Part shown: positions 11,840 through 23,520 of the stretch, piece after piece
How the letters are laid out: each line of letters starts with the position of its first letter
Numbering within the stretch: position 1 is the first letter of the stretch
Source of the DNA: Phyllostachys edulis
Taxonomy: Eukaryota > Streptophyta > Magnoliopsida > Poales > Poaceae
Direction: 5' to 3'
DNA: 64,000 bases
NCBI GenBank assembly: GCA_036346405.1
Contig: CM070554.1
Coordinates: forward strand, 45,717,058-45,781,057
Notes under the pieces: model-generated
Databases searched by the model: none
What the model was told of the DNA's origin: nothing
What the model saw: the letters and a program-made list of their open reading frames with translations, nothing else
Translations under genes and position numbers: made by a program

Positions 11840-12500
11840 TATCCATTCATCCCGGCCACAAAGATGTATCAAGATCTCCGCTAGAGATTTTGGTGGACCC
11901 GAATGAAGAGGGAGATTGCGGTTTGTTGCCGAGCGTCGACATGTGTCGTCATGTCAAGGTCGAGCATCGGCCCCGCAGATCGCTTGACCTTTTGCTCGGC
12001 TTTAATGGAAGTGGATTCCGCTCGGCATGGACTTTATCACCGGTCCGCCTTAACACAAAAGGGAAAGATTCCATTTGGGTTGTCATTGATCGATTGACTA
12101 AAGTAGCACATTTCTTGCCTCTTGGGCTAAGATTTCTTGGTCAATTGGCGGACCTCTATGTCTCCCGCATCGTGTGCTTGCATGGTGTACCCAAGACGAT
12201 TGTCTCGGATCGTGGTTCTCTTTTCACCTCTCGCTTTTGGCATAGTTTGCGTGAAGCTATGGGAACCCGTTTACCTTTTAGCACGGCATATCATCCCCAA
12301 ATTGATGGTCGACCGAGAGGGTCAACCAAGTTTTGGAAGACATGCTTCGTGCTTGTGTCCTTTCCTATGGGAAGCATTGGGAGAAATGCTTGCCATTCGC
12401 CGAAGTTTTCTTATAACAACAGCTTTTCAGCCGCCTCGGCATGGCACCTTTCGAGGCCTTGTACGGAGAAAGTGTAGAACCCGTTGAACTGGTCGAGACC
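11840..12500 (+). pseudogene. Element A integrase core
   Basis: Zinc-finger end (CDMCRHVK-like, about 11935-11960), then the DDE core: KGKDSIWVVIDRLTKVAHF with the first D (12057-12113), a block YVSRIVCLHGVPKTIVSDRG with the second D (12158-12217), FTSRFWHSL, then TAYHPQIDG followed by the conserved ER context of the catalytic glutamate. Integrase inserts the DNA copy. Frame breaks at about 12315 and 12430. The second copy (30850-31500) keeps DGQTERVNQVLEDMLRAC in one frame, which identifies the missing base here. Confidence 0.87.
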
Positions 12501-12670
12501 GTGAAAGACCTCTTTGGCCCGGACTCAATCAATGAGGCCGAGCGCCAAGCCCAAATTTTATTCGTGGCGTTGCCACGCACGCTCAATCCAGGCAAAAGAG
12601 CTATGCGGATCGCCGTCGTCGTGAGTTACGTTTTGAGCCTAATGACTTTGTTTATCTCAAAGTCTCTCCT

Positions 12671-13087
12671 TTGAAGGGCCATCAATGTTTCGGCGTCAAG
12701 GGCAAGTTAGCTCCTCGATATGTCGGTCCCTACCGTGTTATCGAGAAGAAGGGAGCTGTTGCCTACAGGTTGGAGTTGCCTGCTGCACTTGAGGGGGTAC
12801 ATGATGTGTTCCATGTGTCCCAGTTGAAGAAGTGCCACCGTGTTCCAACTGAGGAAGCTTCGTTGGAAGTTCTCGACGTCCAGGAAGATTTGACCTATCG
12901 CGAGCACCCTGTTCGCATACTCGATGAGTCTGAACGAAGAACAAGGAATAAGACCATCAAGTTTCTTAAAGTTCAATGGGTCGAACCATTCTCGAGGATG
13001 AGGCTACTTGGGAAAGAGAAGATCGCCTGCAAGGCGGACTATCCATCTTTCTTTACCGAGCGAGCCAAATCTCGGACGATATTTCGT
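12671..13087 (+). pseudogene. Element A integrase C-terminus and chromodomain
   Basis: The reading frame from 12671 gives the GPF/Y-type module (KLAPRYVGPYRVIEKKGAVA, then GVHDVFHVSQLKKC). It is followed by a chromodomain-like tail: RILDESERRTRNKTIKFLKV, a tryptophan-containing strand, and EATWERED in an adjacent frame. A C-terminal chromodomain defines chromoviruses and is thought to target integration to heterochromatin. The end runs straight into the polypurine tract. Frame breaks at about 12977 and 12990. Confidence 0.82.
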
Positions 13088-13100
13088 AAGGGGGAGATTT
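13088..13100 (+). other. Polypurine tract of element A (first copy)
   Basis: AAGGGGGAGATTT directly abuts TGTAACATCC of the 3' LTR. It is the plus-strand primer of reverse transcription. The second copy is at 32054-32068. Confidence 0.8.
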
Positions 13101-14593
13101 TGTAACATCCCAAATACCTAAACAGGGTTTGTTCAAATATAATTAAAGGTGTAGAAATTAAAACTTTTTCTCGCATCTTAAAACCCCTAAACTCTCATGT
13201 AATTTTTGTCCGAGAGTTGTGTAATCCAAAACACAAAGCTCTTGTTGACCTTAAGTCAAACTCATTTTCCATTTGTCACAAATCTTGTGCCAAACCCTTG
13301 GAAATATTTTTCCTTGGTCCTAGAAATGTTGTGGAGCCTCTCTGAAAAATATCATGAGTTATAAAACTTGTTTGATAATTTTGGAGATAAAACAAATCCT
13401 TGAACAGCCTTCATGAATTTCCTGAGAAAAATGCATTGCATAATAACCTCTGCAAATTTTATGTAAGGTTAATCATGATGTCAGCAAGCTCCTGTTAAAA
13501 TTTCAGAAAATTTGGAGTTCATTTGCTATCCCAAATAATTATGCAAAGTCTCACCGTTAAATTTTGAAATTCCAAAACCTTACACTGCTCCTTGGCCGAG
13601 CCTCTTTCCTTTCTCGGGTTGAACCCAACCCCATCGACCTCCTTTCCATTTGTGGAGGTCAGAACCGCTGGATCAAGGTCCAACAGTCCCGACCTCCTCC
13701 GCGTCAACACCGCAAGGACCTCCCCACCTCATCTGGTCATTGTCGTTGGATTTACATCCAACCGCCATGACCTCCCATGTTTTTAAACCTCAAAGACCTC
13801 CTCGCCATCAAACCACCTGCACCTCCCTTTTGCACTCCTTGAGGTCGTGGTCGTTGGATTCAATCCAAAGGCCACGACCTCCTCTACAAACTATCACAAT
13901 GAGGTCCTCCACCCATCGAGGTCTTGTGCCGTTGGATCAAAGATCTATGGCCATGACCTCCCCTCACTGTCAAAACCTTCAGACCTCCCACCTTGTTGAG
14001 GTCGAGTCTGGATCGATCCAACGACCCACGACCTCCCAAATGATATCAAGCGCACAAAACCTCTCCCATCTCATGTTGTGCACCGTTGGATTAAAATCCA
14101 CGGTCACGACCTCCTCCTTGCCTCGTGCACATCAGACCTCCCCGCGCACGTGAGGTCGTAGCCCTTAGATCTAAATCTCAAGGCCATGACCTTCCCTTGT
14201 GCGTTGCGCAAGCTCAGGACCTCCCTACCTGTTATGTGCCCTTGGATTTAAATCCAAAGGCCATGACCTCCTCCTCACTTATCAAAGTCGCGTGCGGTTA
14301 AGTCCTCCCAGGAGGTCCGCACCGTTGGATTTAGATCCAACGCCTTGAACCTCCTAATCCCATTTTTCCTCGTGCGCATCCGCGTTAAGGAAATCGTGGG
14401 GCCACGACCTCCCCGTCCAAGATCGTGTGGCTGGGACCTCCTCCCAGTCACTTAAAACTTAACGGTTCAAAAACACATCCGAGGGCCAGGACCTCCCCGT
14501 AGTCTTATCCAACGGTCAAAATAAACTCCCCTGTTCTTCTCCTTCCTCGGTCACGCATGCGTGCTCCTGGGCAGAGAGAAAAAGCGTGCCTGT
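13101..14593 (+). repeat. Truncated 3' LTR of element A, cut by element B
   Basis: Matches 3415-4904 of the 5' LTR base for base apart from small indels, including the dyad array. It stops at AGCGTGCCTGT, where element B starts. The rest of this LTR is not found on the far side of B. The same LTR position (33569) is where the solo B LTR sits in the outer 3' LTR. Confidence 0.87.
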
Positions 14594-15215
14594 TGTCGAT
14601 TTATCAAATCGCCGATCTTATGAAAATAAAAGGAGAAAAATGACGAAAGTATCTTCAAGAGAATGGGGGCTGCTCTTTATTTATATGAACTGGGTTTACA
14701 AGACTTGACTAGGGACTATCTCCAATTACACTGAATGTACTGAATACTACTGCTTCGGCTTCTGTGTTGCCTTCTGTTGTTTGCTGTTGTCTCCCTCCTC
14801 GTCTTCTGCGCTTCACCATTAAATAACTCCCGAAGGGACGGCAGTTACCCCTGGAGAAGACGTCTCTGATGAAACGTTACAACTGGTTGGAGGTTCAAGG
14901 TAGTTAACAATGTGCTAAGTGCCTTGCGGTTAAGTATTTGTGAGACATTTAACCGCAAGGTGATTTATCGTCAGAGTCTTGTATGTCATCGTAAGTTATG
15001 GGATGTTTAGCACGTGTTCCATTCATCATACAGTTATTGGTACTGCTCATAGCATTTCGAAGTACCACCGGTCGAACCTAGTCCGACCAGATACCCATCG
15101 TAACCTCTGAAATACTTACGACCAGTGGGGTCGCTAGTTTTATGGGTTACGACCATGGAGACGTATGGTCTTTCTATGTATTTAAATTAATACATAGAGG
15201 TTTTAATCCTCGTCA
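14594..15215 (-). repeat. 3' LTR of element B (622 bp)
   Basis: Bounded by TGTCGATTTA (14594) and CCTCGTCA (15215) on the plus strand. It matches 25794-26409 and 33570-34185. The left flank is CCTGT in the A LTR. On the right the minus-strand sequence GTTCGAGGGCTAGC (15216-15229) is the expected polypurine-like tract. Confidence 0.87.
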
Positions 15216-15606
15216 GCTAGCCCTCGAACTTTAAATGAACAGGTCGTGTGAACGCCTTCCCCCGATGAATTCATATCGGGCAGACCACCAATTAATGTCG
15301 TGACATCCGAGGTGATTTTGTGTTCATTTTAAAGTTGAGAACTTGCCTTGGGAACCGAAGAATTTCTTTGTCCGTTGGGCAAAAAAGAAGCTTTTTGCCG
15401 TTCAGACTTTTATGGATAAACTCCAATCGTAATTCGAAAGACCCGAGGCTATAAAATCTCCATCGCTAGACTTTTTGGATTCCTTATGCTTCCATATCCC
15501 TTTTACGATCTCTTTCATCCGCATAAAAATCTTCGCCCTTCCTTTTCTTGTTCTTCCGACCACAAAAATCTCATGAAGTTCTCGCTCATCCTCAAGGATT
15601 TTCATC

Positions 15607-18494
15607 ATGTCTGAGCAAATCACAAAGTGGTTGCCGTCGGAGTTGAGCAAGAAAAAGCTTGAAGCTTTGGAGAAGATCGGAATGCTTCCGGACAAGAATT
15701 TGATCAGATGGAGATCAGCTTTTGGAAAGCATTTCCCAAGTCGCGAAGATGAGGAAATTCCCGTTTTCCTCGCCTACATCGAATGTGGGCTGAGATTGCC
15801 GGTACACAAATTCCTTCTCCGTGTTCTTGAATTCTATGGAGTGGAATTAGTGAATTTGGCCCCAAACTCCATCGCCAACATCAGTATCTTCACATATTTG
15901 TGTGAAGCATACCTGGGATTGCCTCCAAGTTTGAGGCTCTTCAGGTATTTTTACCGAATGGTGATGGGGAGATCTACGGAGACTCCCGGGGAATGTACAT
16001 TGTGTCTTCACGACGGAAAGGCCAATGAGTACATTCATATGTACTCAAAATCCTCGTGGTCGTCATGGAAGAGAAACTGGTTCTATATGACGGTTACGAG
16101 GGACGACGGCCTCTATTTCGCCGGAATGAGAGTAACGGAAAATCCCAAATGGAGAAAGACCGTGGAGAAGACATGAGTGGTCGGGCGATGGGTGGATGCC
16201 ATCTACGACCTACGAGTCAAGGGCTTGACCTCTTGGCATGTGGTGAGGGATTTCACCAAACGTCAAATAAGCCCATTAAAGCTTCGGACTCACTCCCTGA
16301 TCTGGTCCATTGGTCGTGATGAAGCTATCTCAGGAGGTGGTAAGTCTTTGAGATAACTCCAACTAGTATTTTCATTGGATTAATGTATTACCTTAAAACA
16401 TGTTCTTGTCTTATTTTCTCTCTTCTTTTGAAGTTCTTTCCTCCGAGGAAGTTAGAGAAAGGATCAGGCTGATCTGCGCAGGAGAGCCTAGAGAAAAGGC
16501 TGGATTTCCTGAGATCTTGGCCATAGTCTCTGTTGAAGAGAGAATAACAAGGCTTAAGGTAACAAATCTTTTATCATGCACACATATATATATATTCTCC
16601 GATCGGGTTTTTTGATCATGCTCGCTTTTTGTAGCCGGTCGGGTTGCGAATTACACACACCGGTGAGGATAAACATCCCACCGTTGTTCCAACCGACTCG
16701 TGCCTGATGCACCGGAAGAGGATGGATCTCCGAGGTAATGTAACATTTCAAAAGAGATATACATATAGTTTAGATAAAAGATTTCATCACTTAACCAAAT
16801 TCATTTGTTGGTTTAGGTGGAGAAGGTCAAGGCCACCAAAGACGCGACCACGGAGGTTGCCGACCCAGATCGGTCGTTATCGACTGCATATTGTTGCCGA
16901 ACAATCGATATGGAGGCAGGTCAAATTACTCCGTCCGACCAGGTCATCAAGGACGTTGCTTTTGACGAGATGATCGAAAACATCGCATCTGATATTCTGT
17001 TGGATAATACAACAGACTTGGCCAATCCTGCCGGTTTAGAACCGGCAGGGTCAGAAGAAAAGAAAAGGAAGGGAGACGGTACAGATTTTACTCTGCCGCG
17101 TTTCAAAGTTAAATCCCGGAAATTAACTAGGTACGCCCAAATGAAAGTGGTCGTATAAGAACATACCTTTAATAATTTCTTTGATTTGATGCATCTCTCC
17201 CTTCTCTTTTTACTTCCCTTATTTGCTTGGTATAGGTCCTCTGGAGTTCCAGTTGTTTCCACTGTGTTCCTTCGAGGACCCAATACCAAGAGGTCCATGA
17301 GCGCACCACTTCCCAGAAAAAGTTCCCGAGGAAAAGGTGGTCTGAAAAGCCCCGAGCAAAGGCCAAGGCCAACAGCTTGAGTTGGATCCATTGGTGGTCC
17401 TAACTCCTTCAAGGAGGTAGATGCCCCTAAAGGCCCTCAACGAGTTCCGACCATTGTTGGTAACTCTCCTCAACCCGACAAGTTCCTTTTAGCCCCGATT
17501 CATTGAGGATAAGGAGCTTGACGAGGCGTGGGGAAAGATATCGGACCATCAAATCAAAATGCATCCCGACTCCATTTTTGTGGATACAATGATTTGGCAA
17601 TCCGTAAGTCTCTCGACCGGTTCATAATCTCTCTAAAAAGTCTTTTAGACAGATTTTTTAAAGAGGAAAATGCTATTTGAACAAAGATATGGTCGAGAAC
17701 TTTGTTTGTGGTCGGAGGATGACTCAATGGATTAAAGATTTGGAGCGAAACACTCGAATTAGAAAGTAAGAATTTTCCCCTTAGCCTTTTTCTTTCTCCA
17801 ATGCTTCGTCCTTTGTTAATTATTCTCCCTTATCGTATTTGATAGATTTGGAGAAAATAAAAGAAGAGATCTTGGCTGAGAGAGCCAAGACTGCCCTGCT
17901 TGAAGAAGAAATCAAAGCTAAGGACCTACGATCGCCGAGGCTACGATCAGCAAGGAAAATCTTAACAAAAGAATTGAAGGTAATAGGTCGTAGACTTGAC
18001 TTATTATTTTCCGCCAATTATTTTTTGCTTATCACCCATTTTACTCTTGCAGAGCAAAAACAAATTTTGGTCAGAGTAGAGAAAACTCTGAAATTTGAGC
18101 AAGACAAGGAGGCAGCTCTCATTCAAAGTCTAGATGAAAAGACTATATTTTTGAACAAGATGATTTTTGATATGAGATCAGGATCAAGCCTGCCTACCTT
18201 AAGAGATCCAGTAGAGAAAATGAACTATTTTGGTCAACTTCTAGAGGATCTTAACAACCTGCTCAAGACTACTCGGAAGAACTATGCCCAGGCCATGAAA
18301 ACAGACGTTGCTAGTGGAGTTAGTTTTGCTTTGGCAAAACTGAAAGCTTCCGACCCCTCTATTGATTTCCAAGCTGTCGAAGATGACTTCAATCGCCTCC
18401 CGAGGAGGCAACCAAGTTCATGGAAGAACTCAAGCCACTTGGAGATAAAGTAGTAGAGGAAATGGAAATCGGATCTCCATCAAGCAAGAATTAG
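15607..18494 (+). pseudogene. Antisense eight-exon gene of element B (Transposase_28-like)
   Basis: Runs opposite to gag-pol, between integrase and the 3' LTR. The start is ATGTCTGAGC at 15607. Exons with GT-AG borders: 15607-16339, 16434-16558, 16635-16734, 16817-17130, 17236-17603, about 17655-17765, 17846-17979, 18053-18494. Exon 1 resembles the plant protein family called putative gypsy-type transposon (Pfam Transposase_28): GLRLPVHKFLLRVLEFYGVE, then ISIFTYLCEAYLG. Exons 7-8 are charged and heptad-like, suggesting a coiled coil. A TGA at 16174-16176 lies in exon 1 and one frame slip lies near 18404. The likely C-terminal end is GSPSSKN at 18494. Antisense genes of this kind are known in Tat-lineage elements; their role is not established. 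Confidence 0.72.
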
Positions 18495-19520
18495 TCCGGG
18501 AATATTTCTAGAGTAGATTCTGCAAAAAGGGTGTAAAAATATTGAATATGTGTAAGACTTACCTTTTATGTCGATTAACAATGCCTTTGTTTTATCCTGC
18601 TTGACTATTTTATAAATTCTCACATACCTCCTAGTTCTCGATCGCTTCATAGTAGAAGAACATTACTATGCAAGCGGTAGCCAAGAAAGAGAATAAAAAG
18701 TTGAAACCATAATTTTGAAGGTATGTACCGATATGAAGTCAAAACTGATCGTACCAACATTAGGAAATCATTGTGGTCGGAACCAGCTTATGACTTCGCT
18801 TAGTTAGAGATCCTTGTTTGCCATGATCGAAATACCAAGCAAAAAGTTATATATGGTTGGATAAAAGACCTTGTATTGCGACATAAAGAGAAATGCAAAA
18901 TGAATGCAAAGAAATATTATAAGTGAACTTTGTTCATATCTATTATCCTAAAGTCTGGTGGGAAGGAATGCTTTAGATCTGAATTCATATATCATATTTA
19001 TGAAACGTGTTCGGACTCTCTATCCGATCGTAGCGAGGATCGTGAAGAAAAGAACCGTCGCTAGAAGCTCCTTCCATTAGGCGTGACCACGTGCGAAAAG
19101 GAGAGACTTCGACTAGGAGGCTTTCCGTGTCCCACCAAGAGCAAATATGAGCGAGTAATGAATCTTGAAATAGTGAAATATAACCTCCAAAATCTTTAAG
19201 CATATCGCTCAAGATGGAAAGTTATTTGTACAATGCTCGATTACTCATATATTTCTTGAAGAAAAGAATGTTGTCGTGCGTGGTAAAATGCTCACGTCTA
19301 GGACAAATACGGCGTACGACTTAGAAATCGTTGCCAGAGAGTAATAGAGATCCTTTAGAAAGGATATTAGAGAGAAAAAATTGTCTTCTCTAACCAGTTT
19401 AAATTGACAACCATATACGACCAAATTTATAGGTATATATATATAAGCAATGTTACTTATTATTATTTGTAGAAAGTAAATGAATTTATTGAAATTGAAA
19501 GAAATGAAAGCAATAATTAA
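18495..19520. other. Non-coding spacer of element B
   Basis: AT-rich stretch between the end of the antisense gene and the integrase C-terminus. I see no supported gene, repeat array or RNA in it. Confidence 0.5.
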
Positions 19521-19529
19521 ACATAGAAC

Positions 19530-20620
19530 TTACGCAATTGATCAATGTTCCAAGAACTTGACAAAATTTGCCCATCAGACATAGCCAGTCGTACGGAACC
19601 TGGTCGGGTAACTTCGACCACAGTGTAAGGACCTTCCCATTTGGGGGAAAGTTTATTGCGATTTGCACGCTCAATTTTTCTCGAGAACCAGATCACCTAC
19701 AAGAAGGTCAGCGAGGTTGCACCTTACGACTATGGTACCTTCGCATGGCTTGTTGGTAGACCGCCGATCGTATAAGGGCTTGGTTTCGCTGTTCTTCAAG
19801 GAAATTGACGCCGCCGAAGTCTTCGCTCATTCTCGATCGTTTTCTAAAGCGATCAATTCGAAAGCAGAGCCAATTTTGAGTTCGGAGGAAGCATGGCTTC
19901 ACCAGTAAACCAAAAAGAATGGTGTTTCACCGGCCGCACGATCGGTCGTGGTTCGAACGCCCATAATACGACGGAGTTCTTGAACCCAAGCTCCTTACCG
20001 CTTGATTAATCGGTCGAATACTCGGCGTTTGATCCCTTGCATAATGATACCATTAGCCCGCTCAATCGCCTGCTTTCGTGGATGAGCAATGTAGCAAAAT
20101 GAACTTTTACACCAAGTTCATCATGTAATTCTTGAAATTGATCGCTAGTGAACTGGCGCCATTATCCGTGATTATACGACTAGGTACACCAAATCGTGTG
20201 ATCACATTTTTCATTAGGAATCTCTTAGCGCCTCGGTTGTTATTTTAACAACCGCCTCGCCTCGATCCATTTTGTAAACGTGTCAATCATGACGAAAAGG
20301 AATTGAAGCCCCGGTGCTCTGGGGAAAGGTCCTGAAATGTCTAGTCCCAGTTGCAAAAGGCCAAGAAAGAGGAATTGTTTGTAAGGCTTGTGTCGGTGAT
20401 GTACTAGTCTCGCTATGAAACCGACATTGTACGACTTCATCACAAGTTCTTTTGCATCATGAAGGGCGGTTGGCGAGAGTATCCTTGCTCAAGGCTTTAC
20501 CGACCGAGTTCTCAGAGGAATGATGTGCTCCACAGACTCCTTCATGGATTTCGTTAGCAACTTAATGCCATCCGCTTGAGATATGCATCTCATCAACACT
20601 CCATGAGATCCTCATTTGTA
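19530..20620 (-). pseudogene. Element B integrase
   Basis: Minus-strand reading. The N-terminal part at about 20470-20400 has a DAKELV block and a degraded zinc finger. The first catalytic aspartate lies in LGLDISGPFPRAPG (about 20340), followed by FVMIDTFTKWIEA (20290-20250). The C-terminal part shows ALIRSAVYQQAMRRYHSR (19785-19730) and then KLSPKWEGPYTVVEV and NIDQLRK (19650-19530). Tat integrases end this way, with no chromodomain. Frame breaks near 19930, 20060 and 20240 make it inactive. Confidence 0.78.
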
Positions 20621-20845
20621 CAAGGTACGCTCAATTAGAGTGTATGATTTGGCTTTTCGTGCTATACGATCGGCCTCTACATCATCTTCCGAATTATGTC
20701 ATGTCAAGATAATTGTAGATCGATGTCATCCAATCTCTACCTTGATCGTGATAAATACCAACCGTCAACGACACGTGGAGCATCCATGTCCTTTTGATCG
20801 GTTTGTTCGATCCAGAAGAATCATGTATGTTCTCGGAAGGCTCGA

Positions 20846-21700
20846 CTACCGAGGGTGAATCGAGTTGCTCGAGAAAAACTTCGGTGGGACGGTTGACCTT
20901 GTGGAGGCCATCCGTGCTAACCGGTTCGCCAGAAAGTTTTCCTTTCTAGGAATATGTTGGATCCGAAACCCGAAGAAGTGCTTTTCGAGTTTTCGTATTC
21001 CGCCAGATAAGATGACATCTTGGTACTTGAGCATTGATACTCTTTCCCTATTTGATTCGCTACTAGTTGAGAATCGCCTTTCACTAGCAATCATGCGAAT
21101 CCCGAGCGAACGAGCCGTCAAGTCCCGCCAAGAAACCTTCATATTCTCGCCATATTATTTGTGGTAGGAAAATTTAACTAGATGGCGATTTGATGTGTTC
21201 GCCAAGAGGATATCAGATCACTCCACCCCGACCCTTTTAACATCAAAGAACCGCTCAAAGTACATTGTCCACCTCGTGGTGCTCATAGACGGGCCCTTGG
21301 GTGGGTTCAGGTTTGTCCATTCGCAATGAATTCGCGCTCTCGCTCGATTTTATCGCTGTTCGTGAAATGAAATGGAGGTCGAACGCCCTAGCTCAACCGC
21401 CCATTTTGCTATTCGCCCCGATGATTCCTCGCTTCAAGGACTTGACCAAGGATATCCTGTTGGTACGACCACTTTGTGGGCTCGAAGTAATGCCTTAGCT
21501 TCCTTGAAGACATAAGGAGACCATAGAGCAACTTTTGTACTGTGGGTACCTTTCCTTTGGTCCATGTAAGACCTCGCCACGTAATAAATCGGTCGTTGAA
21601 TATTATCTCTTTCCACGACCAAGACACCGCCATCGCTTGTGGAGTTGCCGCCACATACATTAGCAAGTTTCTCCGATCTCTGAGAGACTAAAACCGGCAC
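20846..21700 (-). pseudogene. Element B RNase H
   Basis: Minus-strand blocks: a VLVVERDNIQRPIYYVARSY-like connection piece (21640-21560), a KLLYGLLMSSRKLRHYF strand (21540-21480), and a downstream second RNase H-like stretch with GIRKLEKHFFGFRIQHIPRK and NFLANRLARMAS (21010-20910). The last block is the RNase H end typical of Tat-type pol. Several frame shifts separate the blocks. Confidence 0.75.
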
Positions 21701-22450
21701 TTGTAAGGTACTTTTTCAGTTCTTCAAAGGCATCGCTTGCCTCTCTAGTCCATTCAAAACTCCCATGTTTCCTGAGAAGCTTAAAGAAAGGTAACCCTTT
21801 TCTCCTAACCTTGCTATGAAACGACTTAGCGCGCCATACACCGGTTAGTTTTGGACTTCCTCTTGGTGGTCGGAGGTCGATCCGGTCGATACATGCTATC
21901 TTTATCGGATTCGCTTCGATACCTCTAGCCGAGACTAGGAAACCAAGCAATTTTCCAAACAGAAACTCCAACACACACTTTTCCTGATTCAAATTTTGAG
22001 GTTATGCCTTCTCGAAGTTGTTTGAAAGTTTCTTGTAAGTCGAGATGTGATTGTTAGCATTGGTGGTCTTTACGACCGCATCATCAACGTAAGCTTCTAA
22101 ATTCCGACCTATTTGCGGACTAAAGGTTTTTGCATTAACCTTTGAAAAGTTGCACCAAATTTTTGAGACCGAACGGCATCTTAACATAACAATAAGTGCT
22201 ATATGGAGTGATGAAGGAAGTTTTCTTCATCCTTTTACACATACTAACTGTGGTACCACGAATACGATCTAAAAACTTAGTAATTCGCACCTGAGGTAGA
22301 ATCTACTACCCGATCAATGCGTGAAGGGGAAAATCGCCCTTCTGACAAGCTTTATTAAGATCTGTAAAGTCAATACACATTCGCCATTTCCCATTATTCT
22401 TTTTAACCATTACAGATTAGCAAGCCACCGAGGGTGGTTGACTTCACGAA
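21700..22450 (-). pseudogene. Element B reverse transcriptase
   Basis: Minus-strand blocks in order: a KKNNGKWRMCIDFTDLNKAC region spread over two frames (22420-22350), then RNLEAYVDDAVVKT with the intact YVDD catalytic box (22091-22080), then EKCVLEFLFGKLLGFLVSAR and GIEANPIKI (21985-21905), then the thumb region ending in WTREASDAFEELKKYLTS (about 21765-21715). Frame is lost at least four times. Confidence 0.82.
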
Positions 22451-23500
22451 TGAATCCAAATTTTGAGGAGCTTGTCAATCTCTCGATCGATTGCCTCCTT
22501 CCGATCAGTGCAAAACGCCGCAGCCTTCGCTTGATCGATTTTTATCGGTGGAGAGCTAGCTTGTGCTCGATCACCTCCGGGGACTCGGGCATATCGGACG
22601 CTCGCCATTTAATACGCCCCGATTTGCTCGGAGGAAGGAGACGAGCGACTCTTCCTATTTAGGATCGAGCCTTGCTCACCGTAATCTTGCGGCGGTGGGC
22701 CAGATCTTCGTCCGTAACGACTTGGCGCCGTCCGGAGAAGTGCCTTTGTCGAGGTATACCTCTTTTGTCCGGTCGGAGGGTTTTGGTGTCATCTTTGGTC
22801 TTGTGTGCTTGGCCTCGCATGGCGATGAATTAGCCTCTCGGTCGGGAGTTCATCGACCGCTTCTAAGGATTTTCGATCACATGCATAAGCCATTTTACGA
22901 TCACCCAACAAAGATGACTCCTTTAGGCCCCGATTTTCAAACTTTGATAACCGTAATGTGTGGCTATCAAGAATTTTGCTAACGCCATCGACCAAGAATT
23001 CCGCTTGTATGCGATTCAAAGTTTACCACATCAAATGAAATTTTTCCGCTCGAAGTTATCCGCCTTCCTAACGTAACCGTAAGGAAACTTGTCCTATCCG
23101 CTTAGCGGTGGAGCCAGAACTATGCCATGAAAAGCATATTTCACCGGTTTCACCTTTGACATGGGGACCGATTTCTTCTAAAACTCCCTAAAATAATATA
23201 TTCAAAGAACTACCTCCATCTACCAAGACTCGATTAACCCTACAATTATTAATGGTTGGTTCAACAACAATAGGAACCTACCGGTCGAGTCGAAGGAATG
23301 GGGCAATCATCTTTGTCAAGGAAATTGCAATGTCCGACCACTTCGATGGCTTGATAGTGTTCGGGATTCAACGAGGTTGATCTCCGCCCACGGCCTTCGA
23401 TGACGCTTGATTCGTATGAAGAAGATCCTCCAAAATCATGTTGATCGTGTGTTGGGGATCCCGGTACTCCATCTCTTCGCCGCCATCCTTGTCCTTTTGG
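22451..23500 (-). pseudogene. Element B protease and gag-pol linker, poorly preserved
   Basis: By position this must contain the protease, but I could not identify a clean DSG active site. The minus strand keeps loose resemblance to Tat gag-pol linkers, with many stops. The call rests mainly on order between gag and RT. Confidence 0.4.
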
Positions 23501-23520
23501 AGCTCGCTTCCGGTTCGGTA

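Noticed and set aside
20616..22982. Plus-strand frames across element B
   Set aside because: They are shadows of the minus-strand pol gene, which shows real reverse-transcriptase, RNase H and integrase motifs.
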